A stretch of 64,000 bases of DNA from the NCBI RefSeq assembly GCF_900168685.1, contig NZ_FVZN01000014.1:1054001-1118000 (forward strand). Direction: 5' to 3'. This document shows, piece after piece, positions 26,218 to 35,760 of the stretch. The DNA is from Solibacillus isronensis (GTDB taxonomy: Bacteria > Bacillota > Bacilli > Bacillales_A > Planococcaceae). The notes below the pieces were generated by a model that searched no databases, had not been told where the DNA came from, and saw only the letters and a program-made list of their open reading frames with translations. Numbering within the stretch: position 1 is the stretch's first letter; each line of letters opens with the position of its first letter. A program made the position numbers and the translations under genes.

Positions 26218-26757
26218 TTAGAATACACAAGTTTTAACGTAATATATGAAGATCGCTACATTGAAAAATCAGAAGAGAAATTTTCAAACCTGTTTAATGA
26301 CCTTGATGAAGATAAATATAGAACCATAAATCCGGGATTAGTCATCGGAAGTACAGAAGATCAGATTAAAGAGGAGGAAAGTGGTCAAGCAGCATTATTT
26401 ATATTCCTTGGCCTGTTTTTAGGGCTCATCTTCATTATATCGAGCGCGGCTGTTATGGCATTGCAGCAGTTATCTGATGCAAGTGACAGCTTGGAACGCT
26501 ATAAATCACTGAAGAAAATCGGTGTCACGGATAAAATGATAAACGGGGCTATATTAAAACAATGTTTCATCTATTTTATACTCCCTTTAGGTCTGGCTGT
26601 TATTCATTCCATTGTCGGACTCAAGGCGGTCAGTGGAATGTTCCATTTCAACTATGAAAGCATACTAATCAGTTCAGTGATCCTTGTCATCATTTATGGC
26701 GGGTATTTCTATGCAACATATGTCGGTGTGAAGAACATAGTTAAAGGCAGTAATTAG
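26131..26757 (+). pseudogene. C-terminal half of an FtsX-family ABC permease
   Basis: 208 codons open from a GTG without a clear ribosome site. Three membrane segments (AALFIFLGLFLGLIFIISSA, QCFIYFILPLGLAVIHSIVG, ILISSVILVIIYGGYFYAT) and the SDASDSLERYKSLKKIGV loop are typical of the C-terminal end of bacitracin-type ABC permeases. The N-terminal helices and the ATPase partner are absent. Together with the inverted 26014-26136 piece, it marks a gene broken by an inversion or inverted deletion. Confidence 0.65.
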
Positions 26758-26782
26758 GTAACAAAATGCTTATAAATAAAAG

Positions 26783-26820
26783 AAGAACGAATTTCCATGT
26801 AAAGGGAATTCGTTCTTTTC
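26783..26820 (+). terminator. Terminator hairpin that is the group II intron target
   Basis: A 14-bp stem with one wobble (26783-26796 with 26804-26817) followed by TTC. The intron begins four bases after the stem. Confidence 0.75.
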
Positions 26821-26821
26821 A

Positions 26822-28710
26822 GTGTGCCCGGCATGCGCATGAACTATAGGGTGCAAGTCCCGAGCCCCGAAGACAGAAGTAGAGGTTAGCCAAGAGCAAG
26901 GGTGTCCGTGGTGACGCGGAATCTGAAGGAAGCTGGCGGCAAAACACCGGTCCGAGGAACACGAATCTCATATAAGGCTAGGTATGGCTGAGCGAGTTTG
27001 CTGAACAAAACAAAGCTCCTTCTGTCGAAGGTCATATCGAGTAAATGAGGCGGATAGACGGTGTGAAAGTGCATGCGCTTACCCGGGGAGGTCTGACAGA
27101 AATGCGAAGTACCCTTCATAACCTACTTGGTGACAAGTAGCTGAACTGTCAGAAGTCAGCAGAGGTCATAGTACAAGTAAGTCTAGAATTACTTGGAAGG
27201 ACCGAACGATTAAGAGAGAATAGCCCTTGGCTTTCCAACTGGATGTATGAACACAGAAAACAGAGGAAACCTCACGCTTAGAAAGTAGTGGTGAATCCCA
27301 CGAGGGTATTTGCGGAGGGTGTAGTCCAGTTGGGCAAAAGAAGAACAGCTATTCACGGAAAGGAACGAAATGGTGATGTTGAATCAAATTTTGGAACGGC
27401 AAAACATGATACAAGCATTAAAGCGAGTTGAAGCGAATAAAGGGAGCCATGGAGTAGATATGATGCCCGTACAAACCTTACGACAGCACATCCTCGAAAA
27501 TTGGGATACCATTAAATCGAAGATTTTGGATGGAACCTATGAACCGCAACCAGTACGTCGAGCCGAAATCCCGAAACCAGACGGTGGCGTGCGTTTATTA
27601 GGGATTCCAACCGTAACAGACCGTTTGATTCAACAAGCCATCTCGCAGATTTTATCAAAGGAATATGACCAAACATTCTCGGATCATAGCTATGGGTTTC
27701 GCCCAAATCGAAGCGCTCATGACGCTATCCGAAAAGCGAAAAGCTATCTAAAAGAGGGACACCGATGGGTCGTTGATATGGACTTAGAGAAATTCTTTGA
27801 CAAGGTCAACCATGACCGTTTAATGGCAACATTAGCGAAACGAATTTCAGATAAACCATTATTAAAACTTATTCGCAAATATCTCCAAGCCGGTGTCATG
27901 ATAAATGGAGTAGTTTCAAGTACAGAAGAAGGAACACCACAAGGTGGCCCTTTAAGTCCATTACTTTCAAACATTGTGTTAGATGAATTAGATAAAGAAT
28001 TAGAGAAACGTGGACTTAAATTTGTTCGATACGCAGATGATTGCAATATTTATGTGAGAACAGAACGTGCAGGATTACGAGTAATGAAGAACGTACAACG
28101 ATTTATCGAAGGAAAACTTCGTTTAAAAGTTAATGAAAAGAAATCAGCCGTAGACCGCCCATGGAAACGCAAATTCTTAGGGTTTAGTTTCACATTTCAT
28201 AAAGAACCTAAGGTTCGCATTGCGAAATCAAGTCTCGTCCGAATGAAGAAGAAAATACGAGAAATTACCTCACGTAAGATGCCATATTCCATGGAATACC
28301 GAATCGAAAAGTTAAACCAATATTTAATAGGATGGTGTGGATATTTTGCTTTAGCGGATACACACTCTATCTTTAAAACATTAGATAGTTGGATAAAACG
28401 AAGACTACGTATGTGTCTGTGGAAGAATTGGAAGAAACCTCGAACAAGAGTCAGAAATCTCATTCGCCTAAAAGTACCTTATGGGAAAGCATATGAATGG
28501 GGAAATACCCGAAAAGGGTACTGGCGCATTTCAAATAGCCCCATATTACACAGAACCCTCGGCAATTCCTATTGGGAGAGCCAAGGGCTGAAAAGTCTGC
28601 AAGTTCGTTATGAAACTTTACGTTATTCATCTTAGTTGAACCGCCGTATACGGAACCGTACGTACGGTGGTGTGAGAGGTCGGGAGTTAATCACTCCCTC
28701 CTACTCGATT
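26822..28710 (+). mobile_element. Group II intron, bacterial class C-like
   Basis: The 5' end has the GUGYG consensus (GTGTG at 26822), followed by about 550 bases of structured RNA and the maturase gene. The 3' end carries a recognisable domain V (28639-28680, with GAACCGCCGTATACGG and CCGTACGTACGGTGG arms) and a short domain VI hairpin (GGGAG / CTCCC). It ends near CTACTCGAT, so the 3' boundary is uncertain by 2-3 bases. The site directly behind an intrinsic terminator and an endonuclease-free maturase are both class C traits. The intron appears intact and less AT-rich than its surroundings. Confidence 0.85.
27370..28635 (+). CDS. ltrA: Group II intron reverse transcriptase/maturase
   Basis: 421 residues encoded inside the intron. 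Reverse transcriptase blocks are complete: IPKPDGGVRLLGIPTVTDR, YGFRPNRSAHDAI, DLEKFFDKVNHD, GTPQGGPLSPLLSNI and the catalytic FVRYADD at 219-224. The maturase (X) domain follows (LIGWCGYFALADT, RRLRMCLWKNWKKPRTR). There is no HNH endonuclease domain, as expected for class C enzymes, which retrohome into single-stranded or hairpin targets. AAAGGA at about 27358 precedes the ATG. It helps the intron splice and copies it into new sites. Confidence 0.95.
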   Translation: MVMLNQILERQNMIQALKRVEANKGSHGVDMMPVQTLRQHILENWDTIKSKILDGTYEPQPVRRAEIPKPDGGVRLLGIPTVTDRLIQQAISQILSKEYDQTFSDHSYGFRPNRSAHDAIRKAKSYLKEGHRWVVDMDLEKFFDKVNHDRLMATLAKRISDKPLLKLIRKYLQAGVMINGVVSSTEEGTPQGGPLSPLLSNIVLDELDKELEKRGLKFVRYADDCNIYVRTERAGLRVMKNVQRFIEGKLRLKVNEKKSAVDRPWKRKFLGFSFTFHKEPKVRIAKSSLVRMKKKIREITSRKMPYSMEYRIEKLNQYLIGWCGYFALADTHSIFKTLDSWIKRRLRMCLWKNWKKPRTRVRNLIRLKVPYGKAYEWGNTRKGYWRISNSPILHRTLGNSYWESQGLKSLQVRYETLRYSS

Positions 28711-28724
28711 GTTGTTCATACCGG

Positions 28725-30425
28725 TTATGAATTAATATCCTGAATAACTTTCTCCAAAAATTCACCCATTCGTTTTACAGTTGACTCTGAAAAGTCAAAA
28801 TCAACGCCGGTTTCTTTATAAATCGCTGCAATGGATTGATTGTAATCCGCACTAGCACCTTTTTTATAAAATTCGACAGCTTGCTGCGGATCCTTTTGAT
28901 ATTTCTCAAGTAATTGAAGAGCACCGAGCATTGACATCGAGTATTCAATATCATAGAAAGGATATTGAATGAAGTGCAGCGTACCGATCCAGCTCATGCC
29001 AATTTCCTCTTCAAAACCAGTAGTATCGACTGGGTTCAAGCCGTAACGTTTTGAAATTTCATAGAACTTTTCATCGCGTTCCTGCGCAGTATGCTGAGGA
29101 TTTGTATACATCCAGTGCTGGAAAAGGTCCCCTGATAATGGCCCGAATAACATCGTAAATGCCCGTCTCAACTCTTCACGTTGCGCGCTTTTAAATTCCT
29201 CTTCTTCCGGATAAAACAGATCAAATTTATCCAATAATAACAATTCCATTCCGTGTGAATACAATTCAGCTACTTCCGCCCGCCACTGGAATTCTTCAAT
29301 AGGACCTTGTTCTGAAGCTTGGAGGTAACCATTCACTGCATGGCCCATTTCATGAATTAATGCAATGAGCGAGAAAAAGGAAGGACTAAAGTTTGCAAAA
29401 ACGAATGTATCCCCGGAAACAGGTAAAGGGACACAGAAACCACCCGGACTTTTACCTTTACGGTCTCCAAGATCAAGTAATCCATTTGCTCTCATGTACT
29501 CCAAACGGTCTGAAAAGTACGGGTCAGTCTTTCCTAACATTTCAGCAACACCATCCAAAAGTGCGGATGTTTCATCATAAGGCGGATTTTTCAGCAGTTT
29601 TGCGGTGTTATCCCATGGGCGATATGTATCGACACCAAGTTTTGACTTAAAAACATCTGCAAGCCTGTTCCAAGCAGGAATAATATGCTTTTCAACATTT
29701 TCATGAAAGTCATAACAATCCTCGATACTGTACTCACGGTTTTTTGCAACAAACATATAATCACGGTAATTATCAAAGCCCGCATTGATTGCGATTTGGT
29801 GGCGTAGCTGAACGAGCTCATCCATGAGTGCATCCGTTTCAGGTTTAATTTGACGGTAGGCGGATCTAATTAAATGATATGCTTTTTCCCGAACGCTTCT
29901 GTCCAAATTATCTAGCTTGGATTCGATAAACGGGAAAGGTTTTTCCTCTCCGTCCCATTCAACTGTCAGTCCGCCCATAATTTCACTGTACTTTGTGCTT
30001 AGTTCTTGTTCCTGTACAAACAGCGGGATATTTTCTTCTCTAAACAATTTTACTTTTGATTCTCTAAAACGTCGCATTAAGCCGTAACGCTTTTCATCTA
30101 ATTCTTTGAAATAAGGTGATTCACAGCATTTTTCATTTAGCTTTGCCTCGTATTTCATTAGCAGAGGCTGAATGACTTGCTGATCGTGAAGGTAAGTTGA
30201 TTTAATATCAGGATCTTCTGTATTTCGGTAAAAGTCGACCAGGTGCCCTGTCAACGCTTCTTCAATTTCAAAGCGTAACTTCTTTTCATCCTCAATCCAA
30301 TTCTCCAGATCAGTTATGGATTCAATGGAAACATCAAGTAAACGTTGAACCTGGGCTTCAATTCCTTCGACATCTTTCAAATCAGTTAATTCCTTATAAT
30401 AGTTAATACTTTTCGCTTGAGACAT
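28725..30425 (-). CDS. M3 family oligoendopeptidase (PepF-like)
   Basis: 566 residues of the thimet/oligoendopeptidase F group, cytoplasmic zinc metallopeptidases that cut short peptides. The zinc motif HEMGH is at 358-362 and the third ligand is in the EFQWRAEVAEL region about 25 residues on. The length fits the M3B clade. ATG follows AAAGGGAGAA. The stop codon lies about 15 bases from the group II intron, but the coding region is intact. Confidence 0.9.
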   Translation of the reverse strand: MSQAKSINYYKELTDLKDVEGIEAQVQRLLDVSIESITDLENWIEDEKKLRFEIEEALTGHLVDFYRNTEDPDIKSTYLHDQQVIQPLLMKYEAKLNEKCCESPYFKELDEKRYGLMRRFRESKVKLFREENIPLFVQEQELSTKYSEIMGGLTVEWDGEEKPFPFIESKLDNLDRSVREKAYHLIRSAYRQIKPETDALMDELVQLRHQIAINAGFDNYRDYMFVAKNREYSIEDCYDFHENVEKHIIPAWNRLADVFKSKLGVDTYRPWDNTAKLLKNPPYDETSALLDGVAEMLGKTDPYFSDRLEYMRANGLLDLGDRKGKSPGGFCVPLPVSGDTFVFANFSPSFFSLIALIHEMGHAVNGYLQASEQGPIEEFQWRAEVAELYSHGMELLLLDKFDLFYPEEEEFKSAQREELRRAFTMLFGPLSGDLFQHWMYTNPQHTAQERDEKFYEISKRYGLNPVDTTGFEEEIGMSWIGTLHFIQYPFYDIEYSMSMLGALQLLEKYQKDPQQAVEFYKKGASADYNQSIAAIYKETGVDFDFSESTVKRMGEFLEKVIQDINS

Positions 30426-30540
30426 AAATAATTCTCCCTTTACCTTCAGATTATTTTGACTAATGAATTAATTATATTATAGTTTGCTACCGATTCATTC
30501 TATTTTTTGAAAAATATGTGCAATATAATTGATTCTATAA

Positions 30541-30593
30541 ATAAGTGCTTGCTTATATAGCATCCTGCCTATAATATAAGTATATTCTTATAT
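30541..30593 (+). promoter_or_regulatory. ars promoter with two ArsR-type operators
   Basis: Two inverted repeats of the same half-site: ATAAG-N6-CTTAT at 30541-30556 and ATATAAG-N6-CTTATAT at 30574-30593. TATAAT at 30570-30575 overlaps the second. TTGCTT at 30549-30554 is a possible -35, but the spacing is only 15. Repression by the ArsR encoded directly downstream is likely. Confidence 0.65.
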
Positions 30594-30613
30594 AGTGATG
30601 GAGGCAGAGGAAA

Positions 30614-30928
30614 GTGGAAATCGAGTTGATGGAAAAACAGTTAAAAGCAGTTGCTGATTTAAATCGATTAAAAATCCTGGCGTGCTTGAAAAGGGGCGAA
30701 GTTTGCGTTTGTGATTTCACAGAAGTTTTGAATATTTCCCAGCCCGCTGTCAGCCAACATTTACGTAAGTTAAAAGAGGCGGGCATTATTGCCGAGCGGA
30801 AAGTCGGTACGTGGAAGCATTATCGCATTCATGAACAACAAACAGAATTGATGAATAATATTCTTGCCACAGTTGAAGAGCAGCCGACTTGTAATTGTAA
30901 AATTGGCGGGACATGTATGGAGGAATAA
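30614..30928 (+). CDS. arsR: ArsR family arsenic-responsive repressor
   Basis: 104 residues, GTG start after AGAGGAAA. A winged-helix domain with LNRLKILACLKRGEVCVCDF carries the metal-box cysteines at 31 and 33, and the recognition helix is SQPAVSQHLRKLKEAG. The C-terminus has extra cysteines (CNCKIGGTC) that may add metalloid ligands. It would repress the ars operon until As(III) binds. The arsB start lies 3 bases after its stop, and the ribosome site of arsB (GGAGGA) is inside the arsR 3' end. Confidence 0.9.
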   Translation: MEIELMEKQLKAVADLNRLKILACLKRGEVCVCDFTEVLNISQPAVSQHLRKLKEAGIIAERKVGTWKHYRIHEQQTELMNNILATVEEQPTCNCKIGGTCMEE

Positions 30929-30931
30929 ATT

Positions 30932-32227
30932 TTGAGTTTATTTGTTATAGCGGCACTTATTTTTATCGTGACGCTTATATTAGTGATTTGGCAGCCTAAA
31001 GGATTGAATATTGGCTGGTCGGCAATGGCAGGGGCAGTGATTGCTTTAGTATCAGGTGTCGTAGATTTTAGCGATGTTAGTACAGTGGTCGATATTACGT
31101 GGAATGCCACATTGTCCTTTGTGGCAATAATATTGATCTCGCTTGTTCTAGATGAAATCGGACTGTTTGAATGGGCAGCACTTCATATGGCACGCGCAGC
31201 AAAAGGCAGTGGAGTAAAGATGTTTATCTATGTCAGTCTCCTAGGCGCGGTTGTTGCAGCACTTTTTGCGAATGACGGCGCGGCATTAATTTTAACGCCT
31301 ATTGTCCTTGCAATGGTACGTAATTTACAGTTTAGCGAGAAAATGATTTTCCCGTTTATTATGGCGAGCGGTTTTATTGCAGATACGACAAGTTTACCGT
31401 TTGTTGTCAGTAACTTAGTTAATATTGTATCCGCAGACTTCTTCCAAATAGGGTTTGTGGAGTATGCAGCACGGATGGTTATCCCGAACATTTTCTCTTT
31501 AGTGGCTACGATTACTGTTCTGCTCGTTTACTTCAATAAATTGATTCCACGTTCGTACGATGAATCGATGCTAAAGGAACCGAAAAAGGCGATTAAAGAT
31601 TTGAAGATGTTCAAGTTGTCTTGGGTTGTACTGGCAGTTTTAGTAGGAGGCTATTTCTCAAGTGAGTTTATCGGTATACCGGTGTCGCTCGTTGCGGGTA
31701 TTATTGCTATTTTTTTCTTGTTCATGGCGAAACAAAGTTCAGTAGTCAATACGAAAGCAGTCATTAAAAGTGCACCGTGGAACATTGTCTTTTTCTCTAT
31801 AGGCATGTATGTAGTCGTATATGGTTTAGGTAATGCTGGACTAACTCCGGCATTAGCCAGCTTCATTGAGTGGACAGCAGATCAAGGGCTATTTGTTGCA
31901 ACAGTCGGAATGGGCTTTATTGCGGCGTTTTTATCTTCTATTATGAACAATATGCCGACAGTAATGGTGAACGCACTGGCGATTGCAGAAACATCGACAA
32001 GCGGAACAATACGGGAAGCGCTTATTTATGCCAATGTCATTGGTTCTGATTTGGGACCAAAGATCACACCGATTGGATCACTTGCAACATTAGTTTGGTT
32101 ATATGTATTGTCACAAAAAGGTGTGAAAATTCCTTGGGGTACGTACTTTAAAACAGGTATTGTGTTGACGGTCCCAATTTTGTTCTTCACATTAATCGGA
32201 CTTTACATAACATTATTACTTTATTAA
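30932..32227 (+). CDS. arsB: Arsenite efflux permease ArsB
   Basis: 431 residues with about 12 membrane segments and the ArsB signatures [36 protein letters not shown] and the mirror motif [17 protein letters not shown]. It exports As(OH)3 in exchange for protons. TTG start 8 bases after GGAGGA. Second gene of the ars operon. No arsA ATPase is present. Confidence 0.93.
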   Translation: MSLFVIAALIFIVTLILVIWQPKGLNIGWSAMAGAVIALVSGVVDFSDVSTVVDITWNATLSFVAIILISLVLDEIGLFEWAALHMARAAKGSGVKMFIYVSLLGAVVAALFANDGAALILTPIVLAMVRNLQFSEKMIFPFIMASGFIADTTSLPFVVSNLVNIVSADFFQIGFVEYAARMVIPNIFSLVATITVLLVYFNKLIPRSYDESMLKEPKKAIKDLKMFKLSWVVLAVLVGGYFSSEFIGIPVSLVAGIIAIFFLFMAKQSSVVNTKAVIKSAPWNIVFFSIGMYVVVYGLGNAGLTPALASFIEWTADQGLFVATVGMGFIAAFLSSIMNNMPTVMVNALAIAETSTSGTIREALIYANVIGSDLGPKITPIGSLATLVWLYVLSQKGVKIPWGTYFKTGIVLTVPILFFTLIGLYITLLLY

Positions 32228-32241
32228 AAGGGGTTATCGAG

Positions 32242-32667
32242 ATGACGAAGAAAATTCTATATTTCTTATGTACGGGAAACTCATGTCGTTCACAAATGGC
32301 TGATGGGTGGGCGAAGATGCTTTTACCGGAAGATTGGGAAGTCTATTCTGCGGGGATTGAAACACATGGTGTTAATCCAAATGCTATTAAAGCAATGAAT
32401 GAGATCGGGATCGATATTTCTCATCATACATCGGATATAATTGACGAAGAAATCTTAAACAATGCTACGTTAGTTGTAACACTTTGCGGGGATGCGGCAG
32501 ATAAATGTCCGGTCACTCCACCACATGTACGACGTGAGCATTGGGGATTTGAAGATCCTGCAAAAGCAGTTGGATCGGCGGATGAAAAATGGCTTGTTTT
32601 CCAGCAGGTTCGTGATGCCATTGGAGCACGTATTGGACAATTTGTAAATGAAGAAATAAAAGGATAA
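32242..32667 (+). CDS. arsC: Arsenate reductase, thioredoxin-coupled
   Basis: 141 residues related to low-molecular-weight phosphatases. The P-loop CTGNSCRSQ holds the nucleophile Cys10, and the redox relay pair is in CGDAADKCP (about residues 82 and 89). This is the Bacillus/pI258 type that reduces arsenate to arsenite using thioredoxin, feeding both permeases of the operon. AAAGGGG precedes the ATG; 14 bp after arsB. Confidence 0.93.
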   Translation: MTKKILYFLCTGNSCRSQMADGWAKMLLPEDWEVYSAGIETHGVNPNAIKAMNEIGIDISHHTSDIIDEEILNNATLVVTLCGDAADKCPVTPPHVRREHWGFEDPAKAVGSADEKWLVFQQVRDAIGARIGQFVNEEIKG

Positions 32668-32709
32668 CATGTTCTCTATTAAAAGTGATCGGATAAAGGA
32701 GTTTTTGTC

Positions 32710-33669
32710 ATGATTTCAAGAGATCAACTGGAAAAGAACCAAGTATCAATATATATCATAACTTTATTATTGGCAGGATTTACAGGATTGAATTTTTCAC
32801 AGCTCCATAGTCAGCTGGAAAATTTAATCCCGATTTTCCTTGGGATCTTAATGTACAGCATGTTTGTTCTAATTCCTTTTGCTGCTTTGAAAGAATCTTT
32901 TTCAAACCGGTGCTTCTTTTACGCACTTTGTATAGTGAATTTTATTGCAGTACCGATTGTCGTTTGGGTGCTGACGTTCTTTATTCCAGATTATCCGCCA
33001 CTATTATTGGGTGTTTATCTTGTTTTACTCACCCCATGCATTGATTACGTTATTGTATTTACAGCGCTTGGCAAGGGGAATGAAAAAGCGATGCTCAGTG
33101 CAACACCGTTTTTGTTTGTTGCACAAATGTTGTTACTGCCGTTTTATTTATGGCTGTTTATAGGCGAACAGGCGGCAAATGCAGTAGAGGTCGCTCCATT
33201 TATTGAAGCGTTTGTCACATTTATTGTCATACCATTAGTTTTTGCGCTGATCGTACAGCTTCTATCAAAAAAAGAGGGCAGTCGTGTTTATGAGTTGTCT
33301 TCCTGGTTTCCGGTACCATTTATGGCTTTAACTCTTTTTGTAATAGTTGCTTCACAAATTGGCAAATTAGCGGGTTCATTTGAATGGATTTTGAAAGTGA
33401 TACCCGTTTACATAGCATTTATGATCATTATGCCATTTATCTCAAAGAGAATCGGGAAATGGCTGAAGCTCGATATCCGGACAGGTCGTGCACTGATCTT
33501 TAGCGGATCGACACGTAATTCACTTGTTGTATTACCGTTTGCGCTTGCAATGCCTGAGGAAATCCGTTCGCTCGTTGTGGCGGTTATTGTAACCCAGACA
33601 ATTGTTGAGATTATAGGGGAACTTATATATATTCGCCTTATTCCGCAATTCGTCTTGCGTGATAAATAG
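32710..33669 (+). CDS. Second arsenite permease, ACR3/BASS-like
   Basis: 319 residues with about 10 membrane segments. The TPCIDYVIVFTALGKGN segment near residue 110 resembles the ACR3 signature, whose cysteine is essential for arsenite transport; the second BASS repeat has SGSTRNSLVVLPFAL. It is unrelated in fold to ArsB. The start follows AAGGAG, 42 bp after arsC, with no terminator between, so it is probably the last operon gene. A role in arsenite efflux is inferred from context plus this motif. Confidence 0.75.
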   Translation: MISRDQLEKNQVSIYIITLLLAGFTGLNFSQLHSQLENLIPIFLGILMYSMFVLIPFAALKESFSNRCFFYALCIVNFIAVPIVVWVLTFFIPDYPPLLLGVYLVLLTPCIDYVIVFTALGKGNEKAMLSATPFLFVAQMLLLPFYLWLFIGEQAANAVEVAPFIEAFVTFIVIPLVFALIVQLLSKKEGSRVYELSSWFPVPFMALTLFVIVASQIGKLAGSFEWILKVIPVYIAFMIIMPFISKRIGKWLKLDIRTGRALIFSGSTRNSLVVLPFALAMPEEIRSLVVAVIVTQTIVEIIGELIYIRLIPQFVLRDK

Positions 33670-33796
33670 AGTATAAGCTCTTTACTGGCTATTGCTCCTG
33701 GGCTGCTTTACAATTTTGAAAAGAAGGACCAAACTGCGCGATTTGTGTAGTATAATCTTCATTACTATGTATTTTAAATAGAAAAGGAGTTTTAAC

Positions 33797-34726
33797 ATGA
33801 AAATCGAGGACTGGTTAAATAAAGAAACATCAACTATCGCAAATAAGTTAATCGACTATAACAAAAAACATATTGAAGTTGAAAAATCGATTGGATTCAC
33901 AGGCCGTGATCAGATTCATCATATATTAGATAGTTTTTATGAGATTTTTTTCCCAACGATTTATAATCAAGGTGTTGTAGATGAAACACGTACATTGATG
34001 AAATTGAATAATAACCTTCGTCAATCAGCATTGGATTTGCGTGATATTATCGAAAAAGTGTTAGTCTACCAAAACTTTGATAATTGTGATGGCCAATGCC
34101 GAGAAAAAGCGGATCATGTTGTGATGAAGTTAATGGACCGTTTCCCGGAAATCCGTGAAACGATTCAAACAGATATCCAAGCTGCTTATAATGGAGATCC
34201 GGCTGCTACATCAACAGAAGAAATCATGTTAAGCTACCCGTCGATCCGTGCAGTATTTATCCATCGTATCGCACACGAATTATACAAAATGGATGTAACA
34301 ATCGTTCCACGTATCATGTCTGAATATGCACACCAATTAACAGGAATCGATATTCATCCAGGAGCGAAGATCGGCCATTCGTTTTTCATTGACCACGGTA
34401 CAGGTGTCGTAGTTGGAGAGACGTGCACAATCGGCAACAATGTTAAAATCTATCAAGGTGTGACGTTAGGTGCATTAAGCTTCCCGCTCGATGAGAACGG
34501 AAACCCGATTAAAGGTGTAAAACGTCATCCGAATATTGAGGATAATGTTGTCATCTACGCCGGTGCTACAATTTTAGGCGGGAAAACGACAATTGGCCAT
34601 GACACAGTGCTTGGCAGTAATATTTGGCTGACATATTCGGTTCCGCCGTATTCACGTGTTTATAATTCGCAGCCATCACCGAATATTAGCAATAGTAAAG
34701 AAGTTGTTATTGAATACGAAATCTAA
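33797..34726 (+). CDS. cysE: Serine O-acetyltransferase (EpsC type, long N-terminus)
   Basis: 309 residues. The N-terminal 160 residues are helical; from about 190 the left-handed beta-helix of hexapeptide repeats follows (IHPGAKIGHSFFIDHGTGVVVGETCTIGNNVKIYQGVTLGALS), with the catalytic His-Asp pair in the FIDHG region. It makes O-acetylserine for cysteine synthesis. The long form matches serine acetyltransferases annotated EpsC. ATG follows AAAAGGAG. A standalone gene behind the ars cluster. I see no T-box leader in the 127 bp upstream. Confidence 0.85.
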   Translation: MKIEDWLNKETSTIANKLIDYNKKHIEVEKSIGFTGRDQIHHILDSFYEIFFPTIYNQGVVDETRTLMKLNNNLRQSALDLRDIIEKVLVYQNFDNCDGQCREKADHVVMKLMDRFPEIRETIQTDIQAAYNGDPAATSTEEIMLSYPSIRAVFIHRIAHELYKMDVTIVPRIMSEYAHQLTGIDIHPGAKIGHSFFIDHGTGVVVGETCTIGNNVKIYQGVTLGALSFPLDENGNPIKGVKRHPNIEDNVVIYAGATILGGKTTIGHDTVLGSNIWLTYSVPPYSRVYNSQPSPNISNSKEVVIEYEI

Positions 34727-34839
34727 TCGGAAATATATGTCTAGCTAATAGAATGGATCATATTAGTGTGATGTAATTTTATAACATTTTAAAAAGATCT
34801 ATTTCGAGGATCACCAATATTCTGGCGTACCATAGAAGA

Positions 34840-34885
34840 AAATAAAGCAGGTGTAGCCATTTAAAAGGATACACCTGCTTTATTT
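34840..34885. terminator. Strong bidirectional terminator
   Basis: A perfect 16-bp stem (34840-34855 with 34870-34885), T-rich on both strands, between cysE and rsiV. Confidence 0.85.
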
Positions 34886-34887
34886 CA

Positions 34888-35760
34888 TTACTTAATATAT
34901 ATATTGCTTACAAGCATGTCTTGAAGCAGCTTTGTTGGAATTTCAACAGTGACAAGTCCCATATATCCTGGAGCTATTTCATATTCATCAAACGACAGCA
35001 CAAGTTTACCATCTTCGGTAATATAGAAGTTTTGGTCAGGCGTAATGCCTTCAAACACACCGAATGATTCATCATGATACTCTGTTCCACCAATCCAGTA
35101 CATGTCAGACCCTTCTGTTTCAATCATTCTATTGCGCAGTTCTTCCTCTATATAGCGACTAATAATTTCGATGTAGCGATCATCTTTAAAAAGACTGGGT
35201 AATGTAATAACTGTTTCAGCATTTTTATCAATCGTCGTATATTTCATAACAGTAGAAGATGATGCGACAATGACTTCTACATAGCGTCCAAATGACAGTA
35301 TTTCATCTGTATCCGTTTCAATAACATAGCCGCTACTTAGTGACATATTCCCAGCTTCCATTTCCTCTATATCCGCCTTAAATTGCTCATAAAGTGTTTT
35401 ACCTTCCTCAGCATATTTTTCATTCAATGCCTCGATGTCAGCAGAGGAGCCCGAAATTTGTGGTACTTGAATTTCTGCAGTATAAGCATCTTTTTCCATT
35501 TCATATTTAGTAAATGTAAGTACTTGTACGACTTGACCGATAACTGGTACATCCGCCAAACTTTTTGCCATTGCTGGATTTGTATTTAGGCCTACTGTAA
35601 ATAGTACTGCCGCCGCAGCAACTGATGTTAAAAAAATGGGCAGTTTACGTTTGCTCTTCTTAGGAGAATACTGCAGATTTTTTTCGATTAACGACTCTAG
35701 TTCCTTAGGAATTGGTATATTGTTATATTGTTCTTTTAAATTTTTTAATTTGTCATTCAT
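34888..35760 (-). CDS. rsiV: Anti-sigma factor RsiV-like (DUF3298)
   Basis: 290 residues. The N-terminal 40 cytoplasmic residues would hold the sigma factor, one membrane segment lies at about 42-62 (PIFLTSVAAAAVLFTVGLN), and the extracytoplasmic remainder has the RsiV/PdaC DUF3298 pattern (TLPSLFKDDRYIEIISRYIEEELRN, YITEDGKLVLSFDEYEIAPGYMGLVTVEIP). In B. subtilis RsiV binds lysozyme and is then cleaved, releasing SigV. Its ATG overlaps the sigma gene stop by 8 bases, so translation is coupled. Confidence 0.85.
   Translation of the reverse strand: MNDKLKNLKEQYNNIPIPKELESLIEKNLQYSPKKSKRKLPIFLTSVAAAAVLFTVGLNTNPAMAKSLADVPVIGQVVQVLTFTKYEMEKDAYTAEIQVPQISGSSADIEALNEKYAEEGKTLYEQFKADIEEMEAGNMSLSSGYVIETDTDEILSFGRYVEVIVASSSTVMKYTTIDKNAETVITLPSLFKDDRYIEIISRYIEEELRNRMIETEGSDMYWIGGTEYHDESFGVFEGITPDQNFYITEDGKLVLSFDEYEIAPGYMGLVTVEIPTKLLQDMLVSNIYIK

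Noticed and set aside
26886-27119. Small minus-strand ORF in the 5' part of the group II intron
   Set aside because: It lies in structured intron RNA, has no ribosome site and no recognisable protein pattern.
33670-33796. T-box or other cysteine-responsive leader before cysE
   Set aside because: Only 127 bases with no specifier-loop or antiterminator structure that I could recognise.
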